Source of the DNA: Thermohalobaculum sp964576075
Lineage (GTDB): Bacteria > Pseudomonadota > Alphaproteobacteria > Rhodobacterales > Rhodobacteraceae
DNA length: 64,000 nt
Assembly: GCA_964576075.1 (NCBI GenBank)
Contig: CAZNTX010000005.1
Location: 1 to 64,000, forward strand
Direction: 5' to 3'
Notes under the pieces: generated by a model
What the model was told of the DNA's origin: nothing
Database searches by the model: none
The model's input: the letters and a program-made list of their open reading frames with translations, nothing else
Translations under genes and position numbers: made by a program
In this document: positions 7,210 through 15,564 of the stretch, piece by piece
How positions within the stretch are numbered: the stretch's first letter is position 1
Layout of the letters: every line of letters begins with the position of its first letter

Positions 7210-8085
7210 ATGCGCGAGCGCGGCGCGGCGCTTCTCGTGGCGGTGGCGACGGCGGCGCTTCTGGCGGCGATCGCCCTCGAGGTCACGCGGGCGAGCCGGA
7301 CGGCGGTGCTCGTCGCGACCAACGAGCGCCGGGCGGCGGAGGCCGGAGCTGCGGCCGAGGCGGGGCTCGTGCGCCTGATGCTCGCCCTCGCCGAGGGGGC
7401 CTGGGGGCGCGAGAGCCGGCCCGCGCCAGAGGAGCGCCCCGCGCCCGGCGGACCGCCCCCCTTGGGCGCGGGCGGCGCGCCGGTGCCGGACGGGCGGGCC
7501 TATGCCCTCCGGCTCGGCGAGGCGCGGCTCATCCTCCGCGCCCGGGCCGAGGCCGGCAAGATCGACCTGAACGCCGCGGACCCGGACCTCCTCGCCCGGC
7601 TCGCCCGCGAGGTCGGGCTCGGGGCGGAGGAGGCGGAGGCCGTCGCCGCGGCGGTCGCCGCCGCGCGCCGGCGCGACGGCCGCGGGGGCGTGTCCTGGCG
7701 GATCTCGCGCCATGTCTTCGACCGGGTGGACGCGCTCGTCCGCCACGGCGTCGGCGAGCGGGCCCTCGCCCGCCTCGCCCCGCATCTGACCGTGGAGACC
7801 GGCCGCGCCCTGCCCGATCCGCGCTTCGCCACCGAGGCGGTCTTCGCCGCCCTGCCGCTCGACCGGGAAGCGCGCGCGCTCCATGCCGCCGAGCGCCGGG
7901 CGCTCGAGGCCTGGCGGCCGGAGGGGGCGGCGCGGCTCTCGCTCATGGCCGAGGCGGTGCTGGCGGACGGCACGACGGCGCGCGCGGGCGCCCTCGTCGA
8001 GATCCGCCCCGAGGAGACCCCGCCGCTCCGTGTCCTCAGAAGGGCAGGACCGATGCGTCCTCCGGCGGCGGGCGAAGCGTGGTGA
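7210..8085 (+). CDS. gspK: Type II secretion minor pseudopilin GspK
   Basis: A 291-aa GspK homolog. It starts MRERGAALLVAVATAALLAA, a prepilin-like leader followed by a hydrophobic helix; the large body carries the GspK motif IDLNAADPDLLARL (about 118-131). GspK caps the pseudopilus tip with GspI and GspJ in the periplasm. GGGGAGG precedes ATG 7210. Unlike the rest of the type II genes it lies on the plus strand, tail to tail with gspD, and the last 50 bp of the two genes overlap. It must have its own promoter in the 7107-7209 gap. Family assignment is firm. Confidence 0.88.
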   Translation: MRERGAALLVAVATAALLAAIALEVTRASRTAVLVATNERRAAEAGAAAEAGLVRLMLALAEGAWGRESRPAPEERPAPGGPPPLGAGGAPVPDGRAYALRLGEARLILRARAEAGKIDLNAADPDLLARLAREVGLGAEEAEAVAAAVAAARRRDGRGGVSWRISRHVFDRVDALVRHGVGERALARLAPHLTVETGRALPDPRFATEAVFAALPLDREARALHAAERRALEAWRPEGAARLSLMAEAVLADGTTARAGALVEIRPEETPPLRVLRRAGPMRPPAAGEAW

Positions 8086-10201
8086 GCTTGGCGCGGAGCT
8101 CCGCCGTCGCCGCCCGCGCCTCGCGCTGATCGCGCACCACCACGGGGCGGATCAGCACCAGAAGCTCGCTCCGGCGCACGCTGTCGACCTGGGTGCCGAA
8201 GAGCCCGCCGACGATGGGGATGCGCGAGAGCACGGGCAGCCCGTCGGAACCCTGCTGGCGGTCCTCCTCGATCAGCCCCGCGAGCGCCACCGTCTCGCCC
8301 GACTGCACCGCCACGGTGCTCTCGACGACGCGCTGCACGAAGGTCGGGTTCGCGTCGTCCGTGGAGGTCTCGTCGACATCGGAGACCTCCTGGCGGATCT
8401 CGAGCACCACGAGCCCGCCGGCGTTCACCGTCGGCCGGATCTCGAGGATCACGCCGGTGTCGCGGAACTCGGTCTCGGCGATGATCGGCGCGTCGGCCTC
8501 CTCGATTGTCTGCGTCGAGCGCACATTGACCGGCACCTGCGCGCCGACCTGGAGGCGGGCGACGCGGTTGTCGAGCACCATGAGCGTCGGCGAGGAGAGG
8601 ACGCGGACATCCGTCACCTCGTCGAGCGCGGAGAGCGTCACGCGGACATCCGAGGTGCGGAAGGCGGCGTTGAAGCCGGGGAAGAGATTGGCCGCGCCCG
8701 AGCCCAGCAGATCGCCGAAGCTGAAGTTGAAGTTGCCCGATTCGAGGAACCAGCGGACGCCGAATTCCAGCCGGTCGTTCAGCGCGACCTCGACGAGGGT
8801 GGCCTCGATCATCACCTGGAGGGGCTGGGTGTCGAGCCGGCGGAGCGCGTTCTCCACCGCCTGCGCGCCCGCCTGGGTGGCGAGGGCGACGACGGCGTTG
8901 GACGATTCGTCCGCGGTGAGCCGCAGGACGCCGGCGCGCCCGCCGAGGGCGCCGCCCGCCCGCGCCGGCTCGGCCGCCGGGGTCTCCGCGGGCGCCGGGG
9001 CGGCGGCGGGGCGGGGGCGCTCCGGCACCTCGGCCGCTGCGGGCTCGATATCGCCCCCGAGGCCGAGGCCGCGCTCGGCCCCCCCGGTTCCCCGGCGCCG
9101 GGGCGAGAGGCCCTGCCGCCCGGTCGCGCCTTCGCTCAGGCCCCCGACCTCCGCATCGAAGATGTCGCCGAGGAGCGCCGCCACCTCTCCCGCCCGGCGG
9201 TTCCGCACCTCGAACACATGGAGCCGCGGGGTCTCGCCCGCATCCTGATCGAGGAACCGCACGAACTCGCGCGCCTGCTCCACCACGCCGGCCCGGTCGG
9301 CGACGATCAGGATCGCGTTCATCCGCGCGATCGGCAGGAAGCGCGAGGCGGGGTCCGGCCGGCCGGAGGGGCGGGCGAACATCACCTCGAGCTCGTCCGC
9401 CACCGCCGCGGGGTCGGCGTCGCTGAGCGGCAGGAGCGCGAAGGAGCGGCCGGCGAGATAGTCGACGTCGAGCACCTCGATGAGGTCGAGGAGGGTTTTC
9501 TGCTCCGCCTCGGTGCCGATGGTGAAGACGAGATCGCGCGCCGGATCGTAGCGGATCGCGCCGGCGACCGGGGCGAAGCTGTCGAGCACGTCCGCGATGT
9601 CCTCGGTCTCGAGATGGCGCAGCGGCGTGACGCGGGTGGTGAGCCCCCGCGCCTCGACGTCGCGCGCGCCGACGACGGGGGCCGAGAGCCCCGCCTCGGC
9701 CCGCGGGAGCACGCGGAACACCCCGTCGCGCTCGACGATGGCGGCGTCGTTGAGGCGCAGGATCTCCTCGAGCGTCGGCAGGATCTCCTCCTGGCGGAGC
9801 GGGCGGTTGGACCTGAGCGTCACCGTGCCCTCGATCGTCGGGTCGATCAGGAAGGTGGCGCCGAGCCCGTCCTCGAGCATCACCCGCACGACGCTCGCGA
9901 GATCGGCCTGCTGGAAGTCGAGCGTGATGGCGCCGCCGCCGCGGGTGGGGGAGCGCTCGCCGGTGCCGAGGGGCGGGATCTCCGGCGCGCCGCGGCGGAT
10001 GAAGCCGCGCACGGCACGCTCGCGGGCGGCTTCGCGGGCGGGGCCTTGCGGCGCCGGCAGGGCGGAGCCGGGGACGAGCTCGCCCGGGGCCGCGGCGGCC
10101 GGCAGGGCGAAGCCCGACTCGAAGCGCTCGCGCGGGCGGTCTGCGCAGGCCGCGAGCGCCGCGGCCAGGAGACAGAGACCGATGTTTCTCAGCCCTCGCA
10201 C
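8036..10201 (-). CDS. gspD: Type II secretion outer-membrane secretin GspD
   Basis: A 721-aa secretin that forms the outer-membrane gate of the type II system. The N-terminus is a lipoprotein signal ending LAAC with Cys19, so this secretin is probably lipidated. N0/N1 modules follow (ITLDFQQADLASVVRVMLED; TRVTPLRHLETEDIADVLDS), and then further N domains broken by an Ala/Pro/Gly-rich linker near residues 355-415. The C-terminal half holds the secretin core with VPVNVRSTQ and the conserved VALAGLIEEDRQQG. The start is GTG 10201. It lies 42 bp after gspC. No GspS pilotin gene is visible, which fits a self-lipidated secretin. Confidence 0.93.
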   Translation of the reverse strand: MRGLRNIGLCLLAAALAACADRPRERFESGFALPAAAAPGELVPGSALPAPQGPAREAARERAVRGFIRRGAPEIPPLGTGERSPTRGGGAITLDFQQADLASVVRVMLEDGLGATFLIDPTIEGTVTLRSNRPLRQEEILPTLEEILRLNDAAIVERDGVFRVLPRAEAGLSAPVVGARDVEARGLTTRVTPLRHLETEDIADVLDSFAPVAGAIRYDPARDLVFTIGTEAEQKTLLDLIEVLDVDYLAGRSFALLPLSDADPAAVADELEVMFARPSGRPDPASRFLPIARMNAILIVADRAGVVEQAREFVRFLDQDAGETPRLHVFEVRNRRAGEVAALLGDIFDAEVGGLSEGATGRQGLSPRRRGTGGAERGLGLGGDIEPAAAEVPERPRPAAAPAPAETPAAEPARAGGALGGRAGVLRLTADESSNAVVALATQAGAQAVENALRRLDTQPLQVMIEATLVEVALNDRLEFGVRWFLESGNFNFSFGDLLGSGAANLFPGFNAAFRTSDVRVTLSALDEVTDVRVLSSPTLMVLDNRVARLQVGAQVPVNVRSTQTIEEADAPIIAETEFRDTGVILEIRPTVNAGGLVVLEIRQEVSDVDETSTDDANPTFVQRVVESTVAVQSGETVALAGLIEEDRQQGSDGLPVLSRIPIVGGLFGTQVDSVRRSELLVLIRPVVVRDQREARAATAELRAKLTTLRPPPEDASVLPF

Positions 10202-10243
10202 GCGCCCGCCCCGGTCCCGTTGTCGCCGGGGAGGGTGGTAGCC

Positions 10244-10840
10244 TCAGTCGAGCAGATCCGCAATGTCGATCCTCGGGTCGCGCTCGCCGAGGGCGATGGG
10301 CGCGCGCTGCCGGGCCGCCTCGGCGTCGGAGGCGACGGGGAGCGGCGCGGCGTCGGCGGGGGCAGGGGCAGGCTCGCGCGCCGCGCCCTCCGGGTCGAGA
10401 TGGACGCGGTGGCGCGCGCCCTCCCGGGCGAAGACGGCGGCGTCGCCCGAGATCGCGGCGAGGCGCCAGCCGCCGATCTCCTCCCCGATGCTCAGGATCT
10501 CCGTCCGCCCCGCCGCGGTGGCGACGATCGCCCGGCCCGCGCCCGCGCCCCGGGCGAGGCCGAGGAGGCGGAGATCGGGCGGCGGCGCGGCGCGCGCCTC
10601 GGCAGGCGCGGCGGCGGCCGCCGGCGGGCGGCGGCTCTCGTGGAACACCGGGCGGCGGGCGATCTCCTGGAAGGCGGCGAGGCGCGGCACGGCGAGGACG
10701 ATCCGCTCGGCCGAGACCTCCGCGGGCGGCGGCGCGATGCGGACGGGTGCCGGGCGCTCCGCCGCGATCTCCGCGGCGAGGCCCCCGCCGAGGCCCAAGG
10801 CCAGCGCCGCGAGCGCGATGTTGATCCCGGTCCGAGCCAT
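10244..10840 (-). CDS. gspC: Type II secretion protein C/N-like
   Basis: A 198-aa inner-membrane/periplasmic protein. One N-terminal membrane helix (residues 6-23) is followed by the motif FQEIARRPVFHESRRPP, shared by GspC-like and alphaproteobacterial GspN proteins, and then by an HR-type domain (LRLLGLARG to VFAREG). GspC links the cytoplasmic-membrane platform to GspD. The protein ends without a PDZ domain, so it is a short form. It sits between gspM and gspD, the position expected for the GspC role. Assignment to C versus N is not settled. Confidence 0.75.
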   Translation of the reverse strand: MARTGINIALAALALGLGGGLAAEIAAERPAPVRIAPPPAEVSAERIVLAVPRLAAFQEIARRPVFHESRRPPAAAAAPAEARAAPPPDLRLLGLARGAGAGRAIVATAAGRTEILSIGEEIGGWRLAAISGDAAVFAREGARHRVHLDPEGAAREPAPAPADAAPLPVASDAEAARQRAPIALGERDPRIDIADLLD

Positions 10841-10865
10841 CCTGCGTCCCGTCTCGCGGCTTCCC

Positions 10866-11399
10866 TCACTCCCCGGCCCGCGGCGCGACCCCCGCGACCC
10901 TGAGCGACAGCGCGAGCCGGCGCGCCGCGTCGTCCCGCCCGAGCCGGCGGATGCGGGCGGTCTCGATCACGAGATAGGGCGCGCCGCTCTCGATCCTATG
11001 CATGAGCCCCGCGAGCGCGTCCATCCCGATCGTCGCCTCGAGGCTCACGGGGATGCGCATCGCGGCCTCGCCGAGGGGCTCCGGGCGCTCGACGGTCAGG
11101 CTCCGGAGCTCGCCCCCCGCGCCCGTCACCGCCGCGTCGAGCCGGCGCTGCAACTCGGCCGCGGCGAGGCTCGGATCGGCGGCGGCGAGGAGGGCGGGCT
11201 CGGCGATCTCGATCTCCGCGCGCCGCCCGCCCTCGGAGATGCGCCGCTCGAACCGGGCGAGCTGGTCCTCGAGGAGCGCGATCTCCGCCTCGAGCCGGTC
11301 GAGCGCGCCGAGCGCCGGGCGGATCGCGCCGAGCCAGAGCGCCGCGGGCAGGGCGAGGAGCAGCCCGAGGGCGGCGAGGCGGGAGAGGAGCCGGCTCAT
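10866..11399 (-). CDS. gspM: Type II secretion protein GspM
   Basis: A 177-aa bitopic protein: a short cytoplasmic tail, a membrane helix at about residues 7-25, a coiled coil rich in Glu and Leu (about 30-60), and a ferredoxin-like periplasmic domain. This is the plan of GspM/PilO proteins that pair with GspL in the inner-membrane platform. Its start overlaps the gspL stop by four bases, the usual L-M coupling. Sequence similarity within this family is low, so the call rests on architecture and position. Confidence 0.78.
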   Translation of the reverse strand: MSRLLSRLAALGLLLALPAALWLGAIRPALGALDRLEAEIALLEDQLARFERRISEGGRRAEIEIAEPALLAAADPSLAAAELQRRLDAAVTGAGGELRSLTVERPEPLGEAAMRIPVSLEATIGMDALAGLMHRIESGAPYLVIETARIRRLGRDDAARRLALSLRVAGVAPRAGE

Positions 11400-12490
11400 C
11401 GCGCCCGCCGCTCCGGGCCGCGGGCGAGCGCCCCTGCGAGGCCGAGGCGCAGCAGGAACCGCTCTTGCCCCTCCTCGCCGGCCCGCGTGATCGGGGCGGC
11501 GAAGCGCGGGGCGGCGAAGCGGGGATCGGCGGCGAAGAGGGCGGGCAGGGCGCTCGCGTCGCGCGAGAGCCCGGCGATGTCGAGCGAAGCCCCCGCCTCG
11601 CCCCCCGTCTCGAAGGAGAGCCGTTCGAGATGGGTGTCGTCCGGCAGCACCTCGGTCACCGCGGCGAGGACGGCGGCGAGCATGGGCGCGGTCTCCTTCG
11701 CCTCCAGCGCGGCGAGCGCGGCGGCGGCCTCGGCCCCCGTCGGACCGGCGCCCGCATCGAGCCCGCGGGCGATGCGCCGGGCGTCCGCCAGCGCGGCCTC
11801 GAGCCGGGCCAGCTCGCCCTGCCGCGCGTCATGGGCCGCGAGCCACCAGGCGAGGGCGAGGAGGGCGGCCGCGGTGGCGAGGAGCGGCGTCGCCCGCCGC
11901 GCGAGCCGGCCCCGCGGCGCGTCGTCCGGCGGCAGGAGGTTGCGCCCCTCCGGCCGGCCCTCGGCGTCGAGCAGGTCGAGCCGGGCGGGCGCGGGCAGCC
12001 CCGCCGCCGCGATCTCCTCGAAGGCCGGGGCGATTTCGGCGCGCGGGGCGAGGACGAGCTCCACCTCGATCCGCCCCGCCTCCCGCCGCCGCGCCGCGAG
12101 GCGCCAGTCGTAATGCAGCTCCTCGGGGCGGAAGGGGGTCAGCCGGTCGATCTCGTAGGCGAGCACCCCGGCGAGGTCCTCCTCCGCCGCCGCCGGCAGG
12201 CGCACCAGGCGGCGCACGCTCCGCCCCTCCGCCAGGCCGAGCACGAAGCGCAGCCGGCCCCGCCGGATGTCGCGCGCGAGCCGGGCGCGGCGGGGCGGAG
12301 CGATCTCGTCCAGCGTGCCGAGCCGGCGCACGGGGCGTCCGGGGGCGAGGAGCGAGAGCGCGACGCCCCCCGGCCCGTCGACCGCCAGCAGCAGCGGCCG
12401 GCGCGGGGCGAGCGCGCGCGCGAGGCCCCCGGGCACGAGCGCCGCGAGCTCGCCCCCCCACCAGTCGAAAAACCGTCCCGCCGCCGACAT
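11396..12490 (-). CDS. gspL: Type II secretion protein GspL (PilN-like)
   Basis: A 364-aa protein. Residues 1-190 look like the cytoplasmic actin-like domain that recruits GspE, including YEIDRLTPFRPEELHYDW, a signature of GspL/PilM-like proteins. One membrane helix follows at about 207-222, then a coiled coil and a PilN-like periplasmic domain (LPDDTHLERLSFETGG). It anchors the ATPase GspE to the platform. It lies between gspJ (26 bp upstream) and gspM (four-base overlap). Confidence 0.82.
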   Translation of the reverse strand: MSAAGRFFDWWGGELAALVPGGLARALAPRRPLLLAVDGPGGVALSLLAPGRPVRRLGTLDEIAPPRRARLARDIRRGRLRFVLGLAEGRSVRRLVRLPAAAEEDLAGVLAYEIDRLTPFRPEELHYDWRLAARRREAGRIEVELVLAPRAEIAPAFEEIAAAGLPAPARLDLLDAEGRPEGRNLLPPDDAPRGRLARRATPLLATAAALLALAWWLAAHDARQGELARLEAALADARRIARGLDAGAGPTGAEAAAALAALEAKETAPMLAAVLAAVTEVLPDDTHLERLSFETGGEAGASLDIAGLSRDASALPALFAADPRFAAPRFAAPITRAGEEGQERFLLRLGLAGALARGPERRAR

Positions 12491-12516
12491 AGCCCTGCCT
12501 CCGCGCGCCCCGGCGC

Positions 12517-13119
12517 TCAGTGGCCCTGCCTCTGCCTGACCGCCGCGACGACCGCAAGCGCGGGCGCACCCTCGCGCGCGATCCGCACCGAGACGAGCGC
12601 CGGCAGGCGGTCGCGCCCCTGCCAGCTCTCCTGCCAGCGCGCCTGGCCGGTCTCCGGGTCCGCGCCGTAATAGGCGAAGCCGAGTGCCGCGACGCCCGCC
12701 ATCAGCGTCTCCTCCGAGGCCCCCGCGAGATCCGGCGCCCGCTCGCCGAGCGCCGCATGGCGGAGCACGAGCCGGCCCCCCTCGGTCCGCGCGATCTCGA
12801 TCAGCCGCTCGCCCGGGGGCGCGGCGTCCGCCGGCAGGGGCGCGGCGAAGACGACCCGCCCCGGCGCGCCCTCGAAGAGCGCCGGAGGCTCCCGCCGCCC
12901 CGCGCGGATGCGCAGCGGCCGCGCCTCGGCGAGGCTCCTCGCGAGGAGCTTGGCGACGAGCCGCCCCTCGATCGCCGCCGCCCCGGTCTCGGCGCTGCGC
13001 TCCCAGACCGCCGTGCCGAAGCGCACGCCGCCCGCGACCATCGCGCCGACGAGCCCGAGCAGCGTCATCGCGACGAGCAGCTCGAGCAGGCTCAGCCCGG
13101 CCTCGCCGCGCCGGCTCAT
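12517..13119 (-). CDS. gspJ: Type II secretion minor pseudopilin GspJ
   Basis: A 200-aa pseudopilin. The short leader MSRRGEAG is followed by LSLLELLVAMTLLGLVGAMV, with Glu5 of the mature form conserved for methylation and assembly; cleavage is expected after Gly8 by the GspO peptidase encoded in the same cluster. The C-terminal half (PALVSVRIAREGAP) matches GspJ. With GspI and GspK it forms the tip of the pseudopilus. The start overlaps the gspI stop by four bases. Confidence 0.87.
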   Translation of the reverse strand: MSRRGEAGLSLLELLVAMTLLGLVGAMVAGGVRFGTAVWERSAETGAAAIEGRLVAKLLARSLAEARPLRIRAGRREPPALFEGAPGRVVFAAPLPADAAPPGERLIEIARTEGGRLVLRHAALGERAPDLAGASEETLMAGVAALGFAYYGADPETGQARWQESWQGRDRLPALVSVRIAREGAPALAVVAAVRQRQGH

Positions 13120-13493
13120 TCCGCCCCCGCGAGCCGGAGGGTCTCGAGCCGGAGCGCCGGCGCGCCCTCCGCCCCCTCGCCGCGCATCTCGACCGTCACC
13201 GCCATCGCCCCGAGGCCGAGCCCCGCGCTGCCCTCCCGCGCCGGGCGGATCTCGACCAGCGCCACGAGCCCCGCCTCGGCGATGCGCGTCTCCCCGGGCA
13301 CGAGCGGGATCTCCGCGCCGACGCGGGCGAGCGCCGCCTCCGCCGCGGTCAGCGCGGCGAGCGCCGCATCGGCGCGGAGCGCGGCCTCCGAGGCCCCCGA
13401 GATCGTCCGATAGGCCGCGCCGAGGACGAGGCTCGCCACCACGAACGCCACCATCACCTCGAGCAGCGTGAAGCCGCGCGCCCCCTCAGCCAT
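13116..13493 (-). CDS. gspI: Type II secretion minor pseudopilin GspI
   Basis: A 125-aa pseudopilin with leader MAEGARG before FTLLEVMVAFVVASLVLGAA; Glu5 of the mature form is present. The remainder is a small beta domain ending LRLETLRLAG. Length agrees with GspI (about 120-130 aa). It overlaps gspH by eight bases upstream and gspJ by four bases downstream, so the minor pseudopilins H, I and J are translationally coupled. Confidence 0.87.
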   Translation of the reverse strand: MAEGARGFTLLEVMVAFVVASLVLGAAYRTISGASEAALRADAALAALTAAEAALARVGAEIPLVPGETRIAEAGLVALVEIRPAREGSAGLGLGAMAVTVEMRGEGAEGAPALRLETLRLAGAE

Positions 13494-13920
13494 CGCGCGC
13501 CACCCGCCCGGTCAGCCAATGCACCGCGATGGCCCCGGTCCCGGCCGCGTCGGTCAGCGCGATGCGCCCCCCGCTCGCGCTGCCGTCGGCGTAGAAGACG
13601 ACCGCCGGGCGGCCCTCGCCGTCGCGCGCCCGGGTCTCGGCGGCGAGCCGGACGCCCTCGGGCAGCGCCCGCCCCGCCGCCTCCCCGGCCTCCGGCGCGA
13701 AGGCCACGGTCACCGGCCGCGCGGTGCGGATCGCCTCGGCCCGGGCGGCGAGGAGATCGGCCCGGAGCGCGCGCAGCGCCGCCTCCCGCCCCGGCGGCTC
13801 GGTCGCGAGAAACCCCGGCAGCGCCGCCATCAGGAGCCCGAGGACGGCGACCACCACGAGCAGCTCGAGCAGCGTGAAGCCGCCCTCGCGCCGCGCCTCA
13901 GAGGCGGATATCCGCCGCAT
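13486..13920 (-). CDS. gspH: Type II secretion pseudopilin GspH
   Basis: A 144-aa pseudopilin. The leader MRRISASEARREGG ends before FTLLELLVVVAVLGLLMA, and the body has the GspH/FimT pattern (FYADGSASGGRI, VHWLTGRV). ATG 13920 lies inside the 3' end of gspG, overlapping it by 23 bases. A longer frame reaches 13995, but its extra 25 residues would place the prepilin leader internally and are rejected. Confidence 0.85.
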   Translation of the reverse strand: MRRISASEARREGGFTLLELLVVVAVLGLLMAALPGFLATEPPGREAALRALRADLLAARAEAIRTARPVTVAFAPEAGEAAGRALPEGVRLAAETRARDGEGRPAVVFYADGSASGGRIALTDAAGTGAIAVHWLTGRVARDG

Positions 13921-14332
13921 CGTCCTCGCCGCCCTCCGCCCCGTCCGCGCCGAGGCTGTAGAGCTCGAACGGCCCCTCGCGCCCGGGCACGGCATAGTGG
14001 AAGGGCGCGCCCCAGGGGTCGGTCAGCGCCTCGGCCTTGCGCAGATAGGGGCCGTTCCACGCCTCCGCCCCCGCCGGCGCCTCGACGAGCGCGGCGAGTC
14101 CCTCCTGCTCGGTCGGGTAGCGGCCCATGTCGAGGCGGTAGAGATCGAGGCCCGACTCGATCTGCGTGAGCTGCAGCCGCGCCGCGTCGGCCTTGGCCCC
14201 GGAGAGATAGTTGAGCGCGACGGTGCCGACGGCGACCGTCAGCAGCGTAAGGATCGTGACGACGACGAGCAGCTCGAGGAGCGTCAGCCCGGCATCTGGG
14301 GCGAGCGGGTCGCGGGCGGGGGGCGTCGGCAT
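13898..14332 (-). CDS. gspG: Type II secretion major pseudopilin GspG
   Basis: A 144-aa major pseudopilin. The leader MPTPPARDPLAPDAG precedes LTLLELLVVVTILTLLTVAV with the conserved Glu. The C-terminal region shows the diagnostic GspG features: YRLDMGRYPTEQEGLAAL, a GPYL segment, DPWGAPFHYAVPG and ELYSLGADG, with acidic residues (EGGEDDAADI) that bind calcium in GspG proteins. It forms the shaft of the pseudopilus. ATG 14332 follows the gspF stop by eight bases. Confidence 0.93.
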   Translation of the reverse strand: MPTPPARDPLAPDAGLTLLELLVVVTILTLLTVAVGTVALNYLSGAKADAARLQLTQIESGLDLYRLDMGRYPTEQEGLAALVEAPAGAEAWNGPYLRKAEALTDPWGAPFHYAVPGREGPFELYSLGADGAEGGEDDAADIRL

Positions 14333-14340
14333 GGGGCCTC

Positions 14341-15558
14341 CTAGATGGCGAGCTCGTTGATCGAGAAGAGCGCGAAGAGGATAGACGAGATGACGACGGC
14401 GATCAGCACCCCCATCAGGAGCGTGATCGCGGGCGTGAGGATCGCGAGCAGGCGGTCGAACCGCCCCGTGCTCTCGGCCTCGAAGATCGCGGCGATCCGG
14501 CCGAGCATTTCCGCGAGCTGGCCGGAGTCCTGCCCGACCCTGAGGAGCTGCTTGGCGAGCGGGGGCAGCACGCGCCCCTCGGCGAAGGGGGCGGCGAGGC
14601 CGCGGCCCGCCTCGACCTCCGGGATCACCCGGTCGAGCTCCGCGGCGAAGGCGCGGTTGCCGAGCGCGCCGCGCGCGAGGCGCAGCGCCGCGGGCAGGGC
14701 GACGCCGTTCTCGAGGAGCCCCGAGAGGAGCCGCGCGAGCCGCGCCGTCTCGAAGCTCGCCCAGAGCGGGCCGACGACCGGCGTGCCGAGCAGCGCCCGG
14801 TGCCAGGCGAGGCGCAGCCGCGGGGCGAGGAGCGCGAGCCGGCCCCCGGCGAGAGCGAGGAGCGCCCCGCCGAGGAGCGCCGCCCACCACGCCTCGACCA
14901 CGCGCCCCGCCGCGATCACCGCTTGGGTGATCGCCGGCGGCTCGACCTCGGCCTCCGCGAGCAGCGGCTCGAAGGAGGGCACCACGAAGCCGAGCAGGAG
15001 CGCGACCGACCCCGCCGCGGTGAGCAGCAGGAAGGCCGGATAGATCATCGCGGAGCGCAGCTCGCCCCGCCGCCGCGCGCCGGTCTCGAGCTGATCGGCG
15101 AGGCGGGCGAGCGTCGCCTCGAGCGCGGCGCCGGTCTCGCCCGCGCGCACCACGGCGCGGTAGAGCGGCGGGAAGGCCGCGCGTTCGCGGTCGAGCGCGT
15201 CGGCGAAGCTCGCGCCCCCCTGCACCGCCTCGAGGAGCCGCCCCGCCACCTCGCGCACCGCCCGCCGCTCGCCGAGATCGCGCGCGATGGCGAGCGCCCG
15301 GTCGAGCGGCAGCCCCGCGCCCGCGAGCGTCGCGAGCGCGCGGGTGAAGACCAGCCGGTCGCGCTCGGAGATCGCGTCGCGCGGGGTGATCTCGGTGTCG
15401 AGCAGCGCGCGCAGCCCGCCCGCGCCCGCCTCGATCCGGATCGGCATATGCCCGGTCTCGTGCAGCCTCTGCGCCGCCGCCGCGGCGTCCGGGCTCTCGA
15501 GCGTGCCGGTGACCACCGCCCCCGCCCGGTCGATCGCGCGGTATCGGAAGACGGCCAT
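14341..15558 (-). CDS. gspF: Type II secretion inner-membrane protein GspF
   Basis: A 405-aa polytopic platform protein with two repeated GspF domains, each ending in membrane helices (about residues 165-190, 215-240 and 370-395). Diagnostic stretches are AVVRAGETGAALEATLARLA in the first repeat and KQLLRVGQDSGQLAEMLGRI in the second, each carrying the family's G-E/Q-x-G/S-G core. It begins MAVFRYRAIDRAG as is usual. It lies six bases after gspE and sits at the centre of the assembly platform beneath GspE. Confidence 0.93.
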   Translation of the reverse strand: MAVFRYRAIDRAGAVVTGTLESPDAAAAAQRLHETGHMPIRIEAGAGGLRALLDTEITPRDAISERDRLVFTRALATLAGAGLPLDRALAIARDLGERRAVREVAGRLLEAVQGGASFADALDRERAAFPPLYRAVVRAGETGAALEATLARLADQLETGARRRGELRSAMIYPAFLLLTAAGSVALLLGFVVPSFEPLLAEAEVEPPAITQAVIAAGRVVEAWWAALLGGALLALAGGRLALLAPRLRLAWHRALLGTPVVGPLWASFETARLARLLSGLLENGVALPAALRLARGALGNRAFAAELDRVIPEVEAGRGLAAPFAEGRVLPPLAKQLLRVGQDSGQLAEMLGRIAAIFEAESTGRFDRLLAILTPAITLLMGVLIAVVISSILFALFSINELAI

Positions 15559-15564
15559 CCCCGC

